Part shown: one piece after another, positions 51,785-62,807 of the stretch
Numbering within the stretch: the stretch's first letter is position 1
Layout: each line of letters begins with the position of its first letter
Origin: Stutzerimonas stutzeri
GTDB taxonomy: Bacteria; Pseudomonadota; Gammaproteobacteria; Pseudomonadales; Pseudomonadaceae
DNA length: 64,000 nt
NCBI RefSeq assembly: GCF_018138085.1
Contig: NZ_CP073105.1
Span: forward strand, 3,844,001-3,908,000
Reading direction: 5' to 3'
Position numbers and translations under genes: made by a program
Notes under the pieces: generated by a model
What the model was told of the DNA's origin: nothing
What the model saw: only the letters and a program-made list of their open reading frames with translations
Database searches by the model: none

Positions 51785-51802
51785 AAATGTACTAACCAGT
51801 TA
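51785..51802 (-). promoter_or_regulatory. Predicted TetR (QuiR) operator before quiC
   Basis: On the minus strand TAACTGGTTAGTACATTT, shared with 44729-44746 upstream of aroQ. It lies 64 nt upstream of the quiC start, a usual operator position. Confidence 0.58.
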
Positions 51803-51977
51803 CTTTAATCGGGCGATTATCGCCCACCGAGTAGCGAACACGGAAATGTCTATCCGGGGGGATATGAAGGTAGCCGGTTCAGGATTGTGACAGCGTGCCA
51901 AGCAGTAAATGAGCGCAATGTGGAGCGCATGCAGCTGACGCAACCCCAAGCAACTGACCTAGCCTGCGATGCTTTTT

Positions 51978-52376
51978 CTATTCCTGCTGCAGCGACTCAA
52001 CCCCCATCTCGTCATATATTTCTTCAGCTAGGTGAAAAGTGGCGTTGGCGGCAGGAATACCGCAGTAGATGGCGCTCTGCAGCAGCACTTCCTTTATTTC
52101 GTCGCGGGTCACGCCATTGTTCTTTGCTGCACGCAGGTGCAGCTTCAGTTCGCCCTCGCGGTTCATGCCGATGAGCATCGCGATGGTGATCAGGCTGCGG
52201 GTATGCCGTGGCAGGCCGGGACGGGTCCAGATATCACCCCAGGCGTGACGGGTGATCATCTCCTGAAACTCTTCATTGAACGGGGTGATGTTGTTCAGGC
52301 TGCGCTCCACATGCGCATCGCCCAGCACCGCGCGGCGTACCTGCATGCCCGCTTCGTAACGTTCTTTCTCATCCAT
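51978..52376 (-). CDS. pcaC: 4-carboxymuconolactone decarboxylase PcaC
   Basis: 132 residues from ATG 52376, the PcaC length. AhpD-like helical fold: RYEAGMQVRRAVLGDAHVER, FQEMITRHAWGDIWTRPGLP, RSLITIAMLIGMNREGELKL, LLQSAIYCGIPAANATFHLAEE with the catalytic region. Converts 4-carboxymuconolactone to 3-oxoadipate enol-lactone. Last gene of the pca unit, 37 nt after pcaB. The next enzyme PcaD is not fused here and not in the window. Confidence 0.92.
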   Translation of the reverse strand: MDEKERYEAGMQVRRAVLGDAHVERSLNNITPFNEEFQEMITRHAWGDIWTRPGLPRHTRSLITIAMLIGMNREGELKLHLRAAKNNGVTRDEIKEVLLQSAIYCGIPAANATFHLAEEIYDEMGVESLQQE

Positions 52377-52413
52377 CGTTTGAGCTCCTGTCGTTGATTT
52401 CGCCCACTGGGCA

Positions 52414-53757
52414 TTAGAGGTTGCGGTGTTCAGCCACAGCCCGCTCGACCCAGCGCTTCGCCTGGCCCAGGTAGCTCGCCGGATCGAGCAGGCGGTCCAG
52501 TTCGGCATCGTTGAACTGCTGGCGTATCTCGGCGGTTTCGCCCAGCACGCCGCGAAGGTGGCGGCCGTCGGCAACGGCGCGTTTGCAGCACTGTTCAACC
52601 AGATGATGGGCGGCGTCGCGGCCGATCCGTTGAGCAAGGGCGATACTTACGGCCTCAGCCATGACCAGGCCACGGGTCTGTTCAAGATTGGCGACCATTC
52701 GCTCCGGATCCACCTCCAGCCCGTCAACCGCCAGCAGCGCCTGCGCCAGCGAACCGGAGACCAGACAGCACAGCTCCGGCAGTGTTTCCCACTCCGCGTG
52801 CCAGAGCCCGAGGCTGCGCTCGTGTTCCTGAGCCATGGCGCTGAGCAGCGTGGCGACTAGCCCGGGCGCGCGCGTTGCTGCGCTGATCATCACGGCACTG
52901 CCGACCGGGTTGCGTTTGTGCGGCATGGTGGACGAGCCGCCCTTGCCCGGCGCAGAGGGCTCGAAGACCTCGCCGACGTCGGTCTGCATCAACAGCGACA
53001 GGTCACGGCCCATCTTGCCGAGGCTGCCGGCGATCATGCCCAGCAGCCCGGCGAACTCCACCAGCCGGTCGCGCTGGGTGTGCCAGGGTTGTTCGGGCAG
53101 GTTCAGCCGAAGCTCCTCGGCCAATGCCTCACTGACAGGCCAGGCCTGCTCACCAAGTGCGGCCAGCGACCCGGACGCGCCGCCGAACTGCAGGCAGAGC
53201 AGACGCGGTTCGATTTCTCGCAAGCGTTGGCGGTGCCGATCGACCGCGCCGAGCCAGCCGGCGATTTTCATACCCAGGGTCACCGGCGTGGCGTGCTGCA
53301 GCCAGGTACGCCCGACCATGGGTGTGCCCGCGTGCCGTTCGGCCTGTAGCGCCAGGCTGTCGCCCAGCCGAGCAAGGTCCTTGTCCAGCAACCCAACCGC
53401 CTGGCGCAGCTGCAATACCAGGCCGGTATCCATGGCGTCCTGGCTGGTCGCACCGAGATGCACGAATTTTTCAGCTTCGACGCTCGTTGCGGCGACGCGC
53501 TTGCCCAACGCCTTGGCCAGCGGAATGGCGGAGTTGCCTGCCGTGGCGATGGCCTGCGCCAGTATGACCGGGTCGTACAGTCCAGCGTTGCAAGCGGTCT
53601 CGATGGGCGCCACCGCCGATTGCGGAACTAAGCCACAGCGCGCTTCGGCACGCGCCAGCGCCGCTTCGAAATCGAGCATGCCCTGAAGGCGGCCATGGTC
53701 TGAAAACACCTGGCGCATGGGTGCGCTGGTGAAGTAGGCGTCGAACAGTTGGTTCAT
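52414..53757 (-). CDS. pcaB: 3-carboxy-cis,cis-muconate cycloisomerase PcaB
   Basis: 447 residues of the fumarase/aspartase superfamily: FDAYFTSAPMRQVFSDHGRL, VHLGATSQDAMDTGLVLQLR, GRTWLQHATPVTLGMKIAGW and the signature GKGGSSTMPHKRNPVGS with the catalytic loop Ser. Cyclises 3-carboxymuconate from PcaGH to 4-carboxymuconolactone. Preceded by an AEC transporter gene in the same direction. Confidence 0.93.
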   Translation of the reverse strand: MNQLFDAYFTSAPMRQVFSDHGRLQGMLDFEAALARAEARCGLVPQSAVAPIETACNAGLYDPVILAQAIATAGNSAIPLAKALGKRVAATSVEAEKFVHLGATSQDAMDTGLVLQLRQAVGLLDKDLARLGDSLALQAERHAGTPMVGRTWLQHATPVTLGMKIAGWLGAVDRHRQRLREIEPRLLCLQFGGASGSLAALGEQAWPVSEALAEELRLNLPEQPWHTQRDRLVEFAGLLGMIAGSLGKMGRDLSLLMQTDVGEVFEPSAPGKGGSSTMPHKRNPVGSAVMISAATRAPGLVATLLSAMAQEHERSLGLWHAEWETLPELCCLVSGSLAQALLAVDGLEVDPERMVANLEQTRGLVMAEAVSIALAQRIGRDAAHHLVEQCCKRAVADGRHLRGVLGETAEIRQQFNDAELDRLLDPASYLGQAKRWVERAVAEHRNL

Positions 53758-53836
53758 GCGTTTACTCCTGTGCCAACCAACAATGGAAGCGGCTCTGAAC
53801 GGCGCCCGTAGGGCGTCGGTTCGTGAAATTCCGCAC

Positions 53837-54766
53837 TTAACCCAGCGCCCAGATAAAGGCGCTGACGGTCAGAAACGACACGATGGTCGCCACCACCAGC
53901 GCCGCCGCACTGCGCCCCTCGAACCCGTACCGGGCGCCAAGGATCGGGTAGATGCTCATCATCGGCGCGGCGGCCATTAACACGCCGGCCGAGACCAATA
54001 CCGGATCGGAAATCGGCAGCAGACTCAGGCACAGCAACACCATGAGCGGATGCAGAATCAGCTTGCCGATGGCCATCTGGCCCACATCCAGCAGCAGCCC
54101 GCCCGGCTTCATTCCGTTAAGGCTGGCGCCGATGACGAACAGCGCCACCGGCGCGGACGCGGTTGCCAGCATATCGATAACCCGCATCGCCACGGGCGGC
54201 GGATGCAGATCCAGGATCGCCAGCAGCAGCGCTGCCGTGATCGCGATCAGGATGGGATGCCGGATGAGATTGCGCGCGGTTCCGCCGAGCGCTTGCCAGG
54301 CGCTACCGCCGCTCTGCCGGCCGAGCTCGGCGAGGGTCAGCGCCAGCGGGATCATCATCAGGTTTTCGATGATCATCCCCAATGCCAGCGCCACGCCAGC
54401 CGGCGCGCCGACAGCCATGACAACGATGGGATAGCCGACGAAGCCGCTGTTGGAAACCGACATCCCCAGGCCGACCAGTGCGGAGCCGCTCACGCTGTCC
54501 TTGCGCACCCGGCGGGAAAAGCCGTAGCCCAGGCCGAACACCAGCAGCGAGCCCAGGCCATAGGCGAGCAGGTAGTTCCAGTTCACGACCTCGGCCAAAG
54601 GCCGCTCGAGCAACGCACGGATTACCAGGGCCGGAAGCGCAAAGGTAATCACGAATCGCCCCATACCGGCGGTCTGGTCGCGGGTAATCATTCCGGCGCG
54701 GCAAGCAACGAAACCAATGGCAATCAGGATGAAAATCGGAGCGGTGATTCCCAGGATCGACAGCAT
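53837..54766 (-). CDS. AEC-family (auxin efflux carrier) transporter
   Basis: 309 residues, about 10 hydrophobic segments. AEC pattern: APIFILIAIGFVACRAGMI, GRFVITFALPALVIRALLERP, SNSGFVGYPIVVMAVG with the N-SGFVGYP motif, ASAPVALFVIGASL. AEC members move small organic acids such as malonate or aromatic acids. Its ATG lies 1 nt from the zapE-like stop and it is 79 nt ahead of pcaB, so it may import or export a protocatechuate-pathway acid. Confidence 0.84.
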   Translation of the reverse strand: MLSILGITAPIFILIAIGFVACRAGMITRDQTAGMGRFVITFALPALVIRALLERPLAEVVNWNYLLAYGLGSLLVFGLGYGFSRRVRKDSVSGSALVGLGMSVSNSGFVGYPIVVMAVGAPAGVALALGMIIENLMMIPLALTLAELGRQSGGSAWQALGGTARNLIRHPILIAITAALLLAILDLHPPPVAMRVIDMLATASAPVALFVIGASLNGMKPGGLLLDVGQMAIGKLILHPLMVLLCLSLLPISDPVLVSAGVLMAAAPMMSIYPILGARYGFEGRSAAALVVATIVSFLTVSAFIWALG

Positions 54767-55825
54767 CTAGGCGTGCGCTCCGGGACATTGCACCTCGACG
54801 ATCCGCAACTGCTGCAGCCGGCTGCGCGTACGAGCAAAGTCGACATGCGCGCCGGCACTGAGTAGCGTCTTTACATCGCTCTGCGCGACCAGCAATAGCG
54901 CAATGCCGCTGTCGTAAAAAATGTCGATGAGATTGAGAAAGCGTTGCTGAACATCGATGCCTTCGCCGTCGAGCGGCGGCACTCCGGTTATCGCGACCTG
55001 CTCGAACGTTCGACTGAGCCAGAGGAAGTCGGCACTGGCGCGTGGCTGCCGGCACAGTCCGTCGAACGCGATCCAGGCGTTCGCCAGGTGACGCGCGGCA
55101 AGACAGAACGGGCGATGATTGACCTCCACCTGTACGTTGCGCTCGGCCGATGCAGGCAGCTGCGTGTGTCGCTGGACCCACTCGGTCTGAGCTGCCTCGG
55201 CAACCTGAGCGAACTCGCCCCAGACATAGCCGCCCTCGATGCGGTCCCGATAGTCCTCACCACCGTCCAGGTTGAAGATATCGAAGCGCCGCTCGATAAG
55301 CTCGATGGCCGGCATGAAGCGATCCCGGTAGAGCGGATTCGGGCACAAGGCGCGCGGCTCGTAATTGGACGTCGCAACGATCCCGACGCCCTGCTCGACA
55401 AGCTGGTGCAGCAGCCGGCCAAGCAGCATGGCATCGCCAATGTCGTGTACATGAAACTCGTCGAAGCACAGTAGGCGGGTTTTTGCGGCGACTTCAGCGG
55501 CAATCAGCGCCAGGGGATCGGGCCGACCGCTGATTTCTTTAAGGCGCTCCAGAACATCCTGGAGAAAGGCGTGGAAATGCACGCGGCGCTTATCGGCGAC
55601 CGGGGCGGCAACATAGAACGCATCCATCACGAAACTCTTGCCGCGTCCAACACCTCCCCACAGATAAACCCCGCTTTTCGGCGCGCGCAGCCAACCCCGC
55701 CGGCCGCGCAGCCAGGCATCGAGCCATCGCGCGAGTCGCACGATGGCCTCACTCTGAGCCGGGTCGGCTTGATATCCGCGCGCCTGGAGCTGCGCCTCGA
55801 AGGCTTTCTCGACCTGTCGCGCCAC
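54767..55825 (-). CDS. zapE: ZapE/AFG1-like ATPase
   Basis: 352 residues from GTG 55825, chosen because a longer in-frame start would overlap pcaG by about 80 nt; no ATG lies closer. AFG1 signatures: GVYLWGGVGRGKSFVMDAFY (Walker A), HFHAFLQDVLERLKEI, LLCFDEFHVHDIGDAMLLGR (Walker B DEFH), GIVATSNYEPRALCP, ERRFDIFNLDGGEDYR. Homologues bind FtsZ or assist protein quality control. Its place between pcaG and an aromatic-acid transporter is unexpected and may only reflect co-transcription. Confidence 0.8.
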   Translation of the reverse strand: MARQVEKAFEAQLQARGYQADPAQSEAIVRLARWLDAWLRGRRGWLRAPKSGVYLWGGVGRGKSFVMDAFYVAAPVADKRRVHFHAFLQDVLERLKEISGRPDPLALIAAEVAAKTRLLCFDEFHVHDIGDAMLLGRLLHQLVEQGVGIVATSNYEPRALCPNPLYRDRFMPAIELIERRFDIFNLDGGEDYRDRIEGGYVWGEFAQVAEAAQTEWVQRHTQLPASAERNVQVEVNHRPFCLAARHLANAWIAFDGLCRQPRASADFLWLSRTFEQVAITGVPPLDGEGIDVQQRFLNLIDIFYDSGIALLLVAQSDVKTLLSAGAHVDFARTRSRLQQLRIVEVQCPGAHA

Positions 55826-55862
55826 GGGTTCGCCGTCCGCGTCAGGCCCCGTCCGTAGACCC

Positions 55863-56468
55863 TCAGAAATCAAAGAATACGGTCTCCCCCTCTCCCTGCA
55901 GGCGAATGTCGAAGCGGTAAGCTGGCTGCCCATCCACCTCACAACGCCGTGCGATCAGGGTTTCACGGCGCTGCGCCCACTCGATGGAATTGAGCACCGG
56001 GTCATTGGCGTTGGCCTCGGTTTCGTCGTCGAAGTAGATCCGCGTATGCAGGTGGATGTTAATGCCCCGCGCAAACAGCGAGACGTTGACGTGCGGCGCC
56101 ATCAGTTCGCCCATACGGTTCTTCACTTGACCGGGTTTGACCGTCTTGATGGTCCAGTCACCCGCATCGAAGGTCGTCGCAGTGCGCCCGAAACTGTTGA
56201 ACGATTGCTCCGGATCGAATCGGCTGTGGTACTCCCCGGCATGATCGGCCTGCCAGAACTCGAGAAACGAATCGCGCACCAGATGGCCCATGCCATCGAA
56301 GACCTGACCGACCAGCAAGATGTGCTCACCGGCAGCGTCCGGCTTGGCCATTTCGTTCCAGATTTCCAGCTCGCGGGCCGGGTTGCCCGCCGCAGCGAGT
56401 GCCAGACCGATATGCACATAGGGGCCAGCGGTCTGAGAAGGGGTTTCCGGCAGAAGTGTTACAGGCAT
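55863..56468 (-). CDS. pcaG: Protocatechuate 3,4-dioxygenase alpha subunit PcaG
   Basis: 201 residues from ATG 56468 with AGGAGACG upstream. Intradiol dioxygenase fold: TPSQTAGPYVHIGLAL, RDSFLEFWQADHAGEYHSRF, GRTATTFDAGDWTIKTVKPG, PHVNVSLFARGINIHLHTRIYFDDE. The alpha subunit lacks the full iron set carried by beta. Starts 13 nt after pcaH. With PcaH it opens protocatechuate to 3-carboxy-cis,cis-muconate. Confidence 0.94.
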   Translation of the reverse strand: MPVTLLPETPSQTAGPYVHIGLALAAAGNPARELEIWNEMAKPDAAGEHILLVGQVFDGMGHLVRDSFLEFWQADHAGEYHSRFDPEQSFNSFGRTATTFDAGDWTIKTVKPGQVKNRMGELMAPHVNVSLFARGINIHLHTRIYFDDETEANANDPVLNSIEWAQRRETLIARRCEVDGQPAYRFDIRLQGEGETVFFDF

Positions 56469-56481
56469 CGTCGTCTCCTTC

Positions 56482-57198
56482 TCAGTGATTGGGGAAATGC
56501 GTCTTGCGCTGGCCGCGCAACACGATATCGAACCGGTAAGCCAGGCAATCCATCGGATTGGCCATGCCCATATCCAGTTTGGCAATCAGGCTCTGTACCG
56601 CTTCCTCGCTGATGGTTCGGGCGATCGGGCAGAGCGGAATCAGCGGATCGCCTTCGAAATACAGCTGCGTGATCAAGCGAGTCGCGATCGAAGGGCCACT
56701 GATGGAGACGTGGATGTGCGCCGGCCGCCATTCGTTGGGACCGTTGCGCCATGGATAGGGTCCCGGCTTGATCGTGCGGAATACGTAGTTGCCCTCGCTG
56801 TCGGTCAGAGTGCGACCGACACCGCCGAAGTTCGGATCCAGCGGCGCGATGTAGCGATCGTTCTTGTGGCGATAGCGACCGCCGGCGTTGGCTTGCCAGA
56901 TTTCCACCAGCGTATGCGGGATCGGCTTGCCGTACTGATCCATGACCCGACCGGACAGCACGATGCGCTCGCCGATGGGCAGGCCGCCGTTGTTGAAGTT
57001 CAGCAGCAGGTCGTTGTCGTGCGCGCCAAATTTCAGATGGGAAAAGTCCGGGCCGGTATTCTCGGAGATGGACGGCGCGAGGGTGATCAACGCCTGCTGC
57101 GGTGAACGGGCAACAGAGGTCTTGTAATCGGGCGTCAGCGCTTTGGGGTGCCGGTTACGGTCGCGCGTGACGAACAGGCTGGTGTCCAGTTCGGACAT
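56482..57198 (-). CDS. pcaH: Protocatechuate 3,4-dioxygenase beta subunit PcaH
   Basis: 238 residues, AAAGGAGCTC ribosome site. Catalytic subunit with Fe(III) ligands in Tyr-x(n)-Tyr-x-His/His form: first Tyr in [11 protein letters not shown], second near [11 protein letters not shown], His pair in [11 protein letters not shown]. First gene of the unit pcaH-pcaG-zapE-AEC-pcaB-pcaC, directly downstream of pcaQ and a PcaQ-type box. Confidence 0.95.
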   Translation of the reverse strand: MSELDTSLFVTRDRNRHPKALTPDYKTSVARSPQQALITLAPSISENTGPDFSHLKFGAHDNDLLLNFNNGGLPIGERIVLSGRVMDQYGKPIPHTLVEIWQANAGGRYRHKNDRYIAPLDPNFGGVGRTLTDSEGNYVFRTIKPGPYPWRNGPNEWRPAHIHVSISGPSIATRLITQLYFEGDPLIPLCPIARTISEEAVQSLIAKLDMGMANPMDCLAYRFDIVLRGQRKTHFPNH

Positions 57199-57294
57199 GG
57201 CGAGCTCCTTTCTTGGAATTGGAATGGCGTCTGATCAGGCCAACCGAGTATGCGACAGGGCGCCACAGGGCTGAACTGAAAAAACCGATGCTAT

Positions 57295-57314
57295 CCATAA
57301 CCAGCAGGTTATGG
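57295..57314. promoter_or_regulatory. PcaQ-type binding box
   Basis: CCATAACC-AGCA-GGTTATGG, a perfect 8+4+8 palindrome between pcaQ and pcaH, 97 nt before the pcaH start. It fits the ATAACC-N4-GGTTA form known for PcaQ of rhizobia, placed where activation of pcaH is expected. Confidence 0.8.
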
Positions 57315-57324
57315 GTAACCGCGT

Positions 57325-58224
57325 TTAGCGGTAGGCGGCCGCAGCGTCGCGCAACGCTTCGCAACACCACTGCATCGCCAGGCTCGCCGGCAACGTCGGG
57401 TTGGTGCAGATGCCAACCGAACCACCTGGCTCCTTGATACCCAGGTCCAACTCGCTCAGCTCGCCCGTGGCCAGGTCTTCACGCACCGCATCCAATGGCG
57501 CTACCCAGACCGCATCACTGAAGCGCACATAGTGTCGGCTGAGCGACACCGAGAGGGTTTCTAGCCGCCTGGGCGAGGGGCTGACTCCAAGCTGGATGAA
57601 CAAGCTGTCGGCGTGTCGGCGGATGGTCGTCCCGCTTTGCGGAAGCACCAGCGGAAATCCGGCCAACCGGCTCGGATCGCTCAGCAATTCATGCCCCGGC
57701 CTGACCACCAGTGTCATGGATTCGCTGTAGAGATGCTCGAAGCTCAGCCCTTCGATTTGCGGCGCATCGGTCATGCGCCCCACTACCAGGTCGAGCTCAC
57801 CACCGCGCAGTTGCCCCAGCAAATAAGCGCTCGGGCCCGTCACCACACTGACAATAAGAGCGGCATGCTGGGCATGAAGGCGCTGTACCACGTCGGGCAG
57901 CAAGGCACTTTCCACCGTCGACAACGCGCCAAGACGCACCACGCCGGCCTCATGCTCCCCGGCTCTCAGACTGCGCACACCCTCACGCAGCGCTTGCACA
58001 CTCGGCCCGGCGTAGCGCAGGAAGGCCTGCCCCGCGGCCGTCAGTGTCACACCCTGCTTGCCGCGCTCGAACAGGCTGGCGTCGAGCACCGCCTCGAGCT
58101 CCTTGAGCGTCTTGGAGACAGCCGGCTGGCTGACCGACAACGCCTCGGCCGCGCGCATCAGGCTGCCCTGGCGGGCCACTTCGATGAAGCAGAGCAGGTG
58201 GCGGTATTTAATGCGGTTATCCAT
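57325..58224 (-). CDS. pcaQ: PcaQ, LysR-family activator of pca genes
   Basis: 299 residues from ATG 58224 (MDNRIKYRHLLCFIEV). LysR HTH (VARQGSLMRAAEALSVSQPAVSKTLKELEAVLDASLFERGKQGVTLT) and PcaQ/GbpR-like effector domain (GAGEHEAGVVRLGALSTVE region, GGELDLVVGRMTDAP). Tandem and upstream of pcaH rather than divergent, as in the alphaproteobacterial pcaQ-pca layout. Coinducer in known PcaQ is 3-carboxymuconate or its lactone. Many pseudomonads use PcaR instead. Confidence 0.87.
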   Translation of the reverse strand: MDNRIKYRHLLCFIEVARQGSLMRAAEALSVSQPAVSKTLKELEAVLDASLFERGKQGVTLTAAGQAFLRYAGPSVQALREGVRSLRAGEHEAGVVRLGALSTVESALLPDVVQRLHAQHAALIVSVVTGPSAYLLGQLRGGELDLVVGRMTDAPQIEGLSFEHLYSESMTLVVRPGHELLSDPSRLAGFPLVLPQSGTTIRRHADSLFIQLGVSPSPRRLETLSVSLSRHYVRFSDAVWVAPLDAVREDLATGELSELDLGIKEPGGSVGICTNPTLPASLAMQWCCEALRDAAAAYR

Positions 58225-58252
58225 CGTCACGTTCTCGCCTGCGCTGGCTCGA

Positions 58253-58708
58253 TCAGGAAGCGCGGTTCAGGTTGGCCCTGACGCGCTCGAGCAGCCCAAC
58301 CAGACGCTGGCACTCCTCTTCGCTGAAACCTTCCACCGCAAGCGCATTGAGGTAGTGCGCCTGCTCCTCAAGCACGAGATGCACGGCGCGCGCCGCTTCG
58401 GTAAGCCGCAAACGCACGCTGCGGCGGTCGCTGGCGTCGGCTTCGCCTTCCAGCAGCCCCTTGTCGCGCAAGCCTTTGATCAACCGCGCAAGCTGCGCCT
58501 TGTCGCGTCCGGAGTGCTGTACCAGATCGCTCAGCGTCGCGCCCGGCTGTCGAGCAAAGAAGCCCAGCACCTTGTTCTCCATGTGGGTCAGAGCGTAAGG
58601 CCCATCGCGCAGCGCCCGGTACTGCTGGGCGCGGTATAGGTGCATCAGTGAATGGATCGACTCGAAAACCGCTTCGGCCTCACCTGAGCCAATGGTTGAC
58701 CTTATCAA
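58253..58708 (-). CDS. MarR-family regulator
   Basis: 151 residues from TTG 58708, chosen because AGGAG sits 8 nt upstream and the remaining length fits MarR; a longer frame would run into the divergent gene. Winged HTH: YALTHMENKVLGFFARQPGATLSDLVQHSGRDKAQLARLIKGLRDKGLLEGEADASDRRSVRLRLTEAA. Divergent from a siderophore-interacting protein gene with two inverted repeats between, one over its own start codon. Confidence 0.82.
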   Translation of the reverse strand: MIRSTIGSGEAEAVFESIHSLMHLYRAQQYRALRDGPYALTHMENKVLGFFARQPGATLSDLVQHSGRDKAQLARLIKGLRDKGLLEGEADASDRRSVRLRLTEAARAVHLVLEEQAHYLNALAVEGFSEEECQRLVGLLERVRANLNRAS

Positions 58709-58742
58709 CTTACTACTCCTAACATGGTTGTCATTGTCAACC
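58695..58742. promoter_or_regulatory. Two MarR-type inverted repeats
   Basis: GTTGA-CCTTA-TCAAC (58695-58709) overlaps the MarR TTG start, and GGTTG-TCATTGT-CAACC (58726-58742) lies in the divergent promoter region, 19 nt before the SIP ATG. Both share GTTG/CAAC arms. Confidence 0.7.
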
Positions 58743-58761
58743 AAATAGATCGAGGATACAT

Positions 58762-59499
58762 ATGGCTTCTCCAGAAACAGGTCGCCGGGTGGAACGCGTG
58801 CGCTACGAGCTCCGCCGCCGTGAGGTCGAAGTAGCACGGGTCGAAACCATCGGCGACAGCTTCGCCCGCATCGTCTTCTGCGGCGAAGATCTGGCTGACT
58901 TCCAATCGGCCGGCTTCGACGACCACATCAAATTCATCTTCGAAGATGACAACGGTGAGCTGGTGCGCCGGGACTATACCCCACGCGCCTTCGACCGCGA
59001 CAAGCGGGAGCTGACACTTGAGTTTGCCCTGCATGGAGAGGGCCAGGCATGCGCCTGGGCGCGCACGGCCAAACCAGGACAACGAGCCGTGATCGGCGGC
59101 CCGCGCGGCTCGCGCGTCGTGCCGATGGACTACGACTGGCATCTGCTGATCGCTGACGACAGCGGTCTGCCCGCAGTCGCACGTCGCCTCGAGGAACTCC
59201 CAGCGAACGCGAACATCATGGTGATCGCCGTGGCTGACGCTGCTTATCAGACCCACCTCGCCAGTGCCACCACGGTACATGTGCAGTGGGTCGAACACGC
59301 CGACGCCCTCGCCCCTGCGGTCAGCCGTCTTGACCTACCGGGCGGCCAAGGCTTCGCCTGGGGCGCCGGCGAAGCAAACGCGATGAAGGCAGTGCGTCAG
59401 GTGCTGGTCGAGGAGAAACAGCACCCGACCGGCGCCATGCGCGTAGCCGCGTACTGGCGAAAAGGCGCGTCCGACTTTCATGAAGAACTCACCGAGTAA
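58762..59499 (+). CDS. Siderophore-interacting protein (SIP/ViuB family)
   Basis: 245 residues, GAGGATAC before ATG. FAD-binding 9 domain (VARVETIGDSFARIVFCGEDLADF, RRDYTPRAFDRDKRELTLEFALHGEGQACAW) and NAD-binding SIP domain (HLLIADDSGLPAVARRLEELP, WGAGEANAMKAVRQVLVEE, AAYWRKGASDFHEE). Family members reduce ferric siderophores in the cytoplasm with NAD(P)H. Its partner here is a MarR regulator, not Fur; iron supply for PcaGH, GalA and VanA is a speculative link. Confidence 0.86.
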   Translation: MASPETGRRVERVRYELRRREVEVARVETIGDSFARIVFCGEDLADFQSAGFDDHIKFIFEDDNGELVRRDYTPRAFDRDKRELTLEFALHGEGQACAWARTAKPGQRAVIGGPRGSRVVPMDYDWHLLIADDSGLPAVARRLEELPANANIMVIAVADAAYQTHLASATTVHVQWVEHADALAPAVSRLDLPGGQGFAWGAGEANAMKAVRQVLVEEKQHPTGAMRVAAYWRKGASDFHEELTE

Positions 59500-59510
59500 G
59501 ATCACCCGCT

Positions 59511-61798
<2,288 letters not shown>

Positions 61799-61856
61799 CA
61801 TGCGCAAAGATACGACGCGGACAGCATCGAACTCCCGATGCCCACAAGCGCAGCGA

Positions 61857-62807
61857 TTAAAGATCCAGCACCAACCGCGCACTTTTGGACCGTGAGCAGC
61901 ATGGCGTGAACTGATCGTTCGCCGCCTGCTCCTGTTCGGTCATGAACAGATCGCGGTGGTCCGGCTCGCCGTCCAGGACACGGGTCAGGCAGGTGCCGCA
62001 GATGCCCTGTTCGCAAGACAGCGGCACGATGACCCCCGCCGCTTCCAGCACCTGCGCAACACTCTGATCGGCCGGCACCTGCAAAACCTGGCCACTGCTG
62101 CCCAGCTGAACCTCGAAACTGCCGTTGCCCGCCTGAGCAGTGGGGGCTGCGCTAAAGTATTCGCGGTGCAGATTCGCCTCGTCCCAGCCCTGTGCTTTCG
62201 CAGTGCCTAGGATATGTTCCATGAACCCACCCGGGCCGCACACATAGAGATGCGTTCCTTGCTCGGGCGCAGCCAGCACAGCTGCGGCGTTCAGAGGTCC
62301 GCCGCCGTTGCCATCGTCAAAATGCAGGTGCGCCCGGTTGCTGAACGGTGCTTCGCGCAGACGGCCGACGAAGGCCGCGCGGTCTGCGGAGCGCGCGCAG
62401 TAATGCACTTCGAACTCCGCGCCCATATGCGCCAGCCGCTCAGCCATGCAGAGAATCGGCGTGATTCCAATGCCGCCGGCGAACAACAGGCTTCGCTTCG
62501 CCTCGTGAACCAGCGGGAACAGGTTGCGCGGCTCACTGATCTGCAGCTCGGTGCCTTCGGTCAGCGCATGCACGGCTTCGGAGCCGCCTCGCGAGGCAGG
62601 ATCCTTCAGCACCCCAATCTGGTAACGGTGGGACTCATCCGAGTGATTGCACAGCGAATACTGCCGAACCAGGCCGCCTGGTAGATACACGTCGATATGC
62701 GAACCGGCACTAAACGCCGGCAACGGCCCTCCATCAACGCGCACCAAATCGATGCCGACGATGCCCAGCGCTTCCTGTCGACGCGCGGCAACCTTGACGG
62801 TGATCAT
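61857..62807 (-). CDS. vanB: Vanillate O-demethylase reductase VanB
   Basis: 316 residues of class IA reductase type: FMN/NAD domain ([53 protein letters not shown]) then C-terminal plant-type [2Fe-2S] domain [16 protein letters not shown] with a distal Cys near QFTPCCSRS. Passes electrons from NADH to VanA. ATG overlaps the vanA stop by 4 nt. Confidence 0.94.
   Translation of the reverse strand: MITVKVAARRQEALGIVGIDLVRVDGGPLPAFSAGSHIDVYLPGGLVRQYSLCNHSDESHRYQIGVLKDPASRGGSEAVHALTEGTELQISEPRNLFPLVHEAKRSLLFAGGIGITPILCMAERLAHMGAEFEVHYCARSADRAAFVGRLREAPFSNRAHLHFDDGNGGGPLNAAAVLAAPEQGTHLYVCGPGGFMEHILGTAKAQGWDEANLHREYFSAAPTAQAGNGSFEVQLGSSGQVLQVPADQSVAQVLEAAGVIVPLSCEQGICGTCLTRVLDGEPDHRDLFMTEQEQAANDQFTPCCSRSKSARLVLDL

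Noticed and set aside
51978..52637. Longer 219-codon reading of pcaC
   Set aside because: The extra N terminus overlaps pcaB and has no motif; ATG 52376 gives the normal PcaC length.
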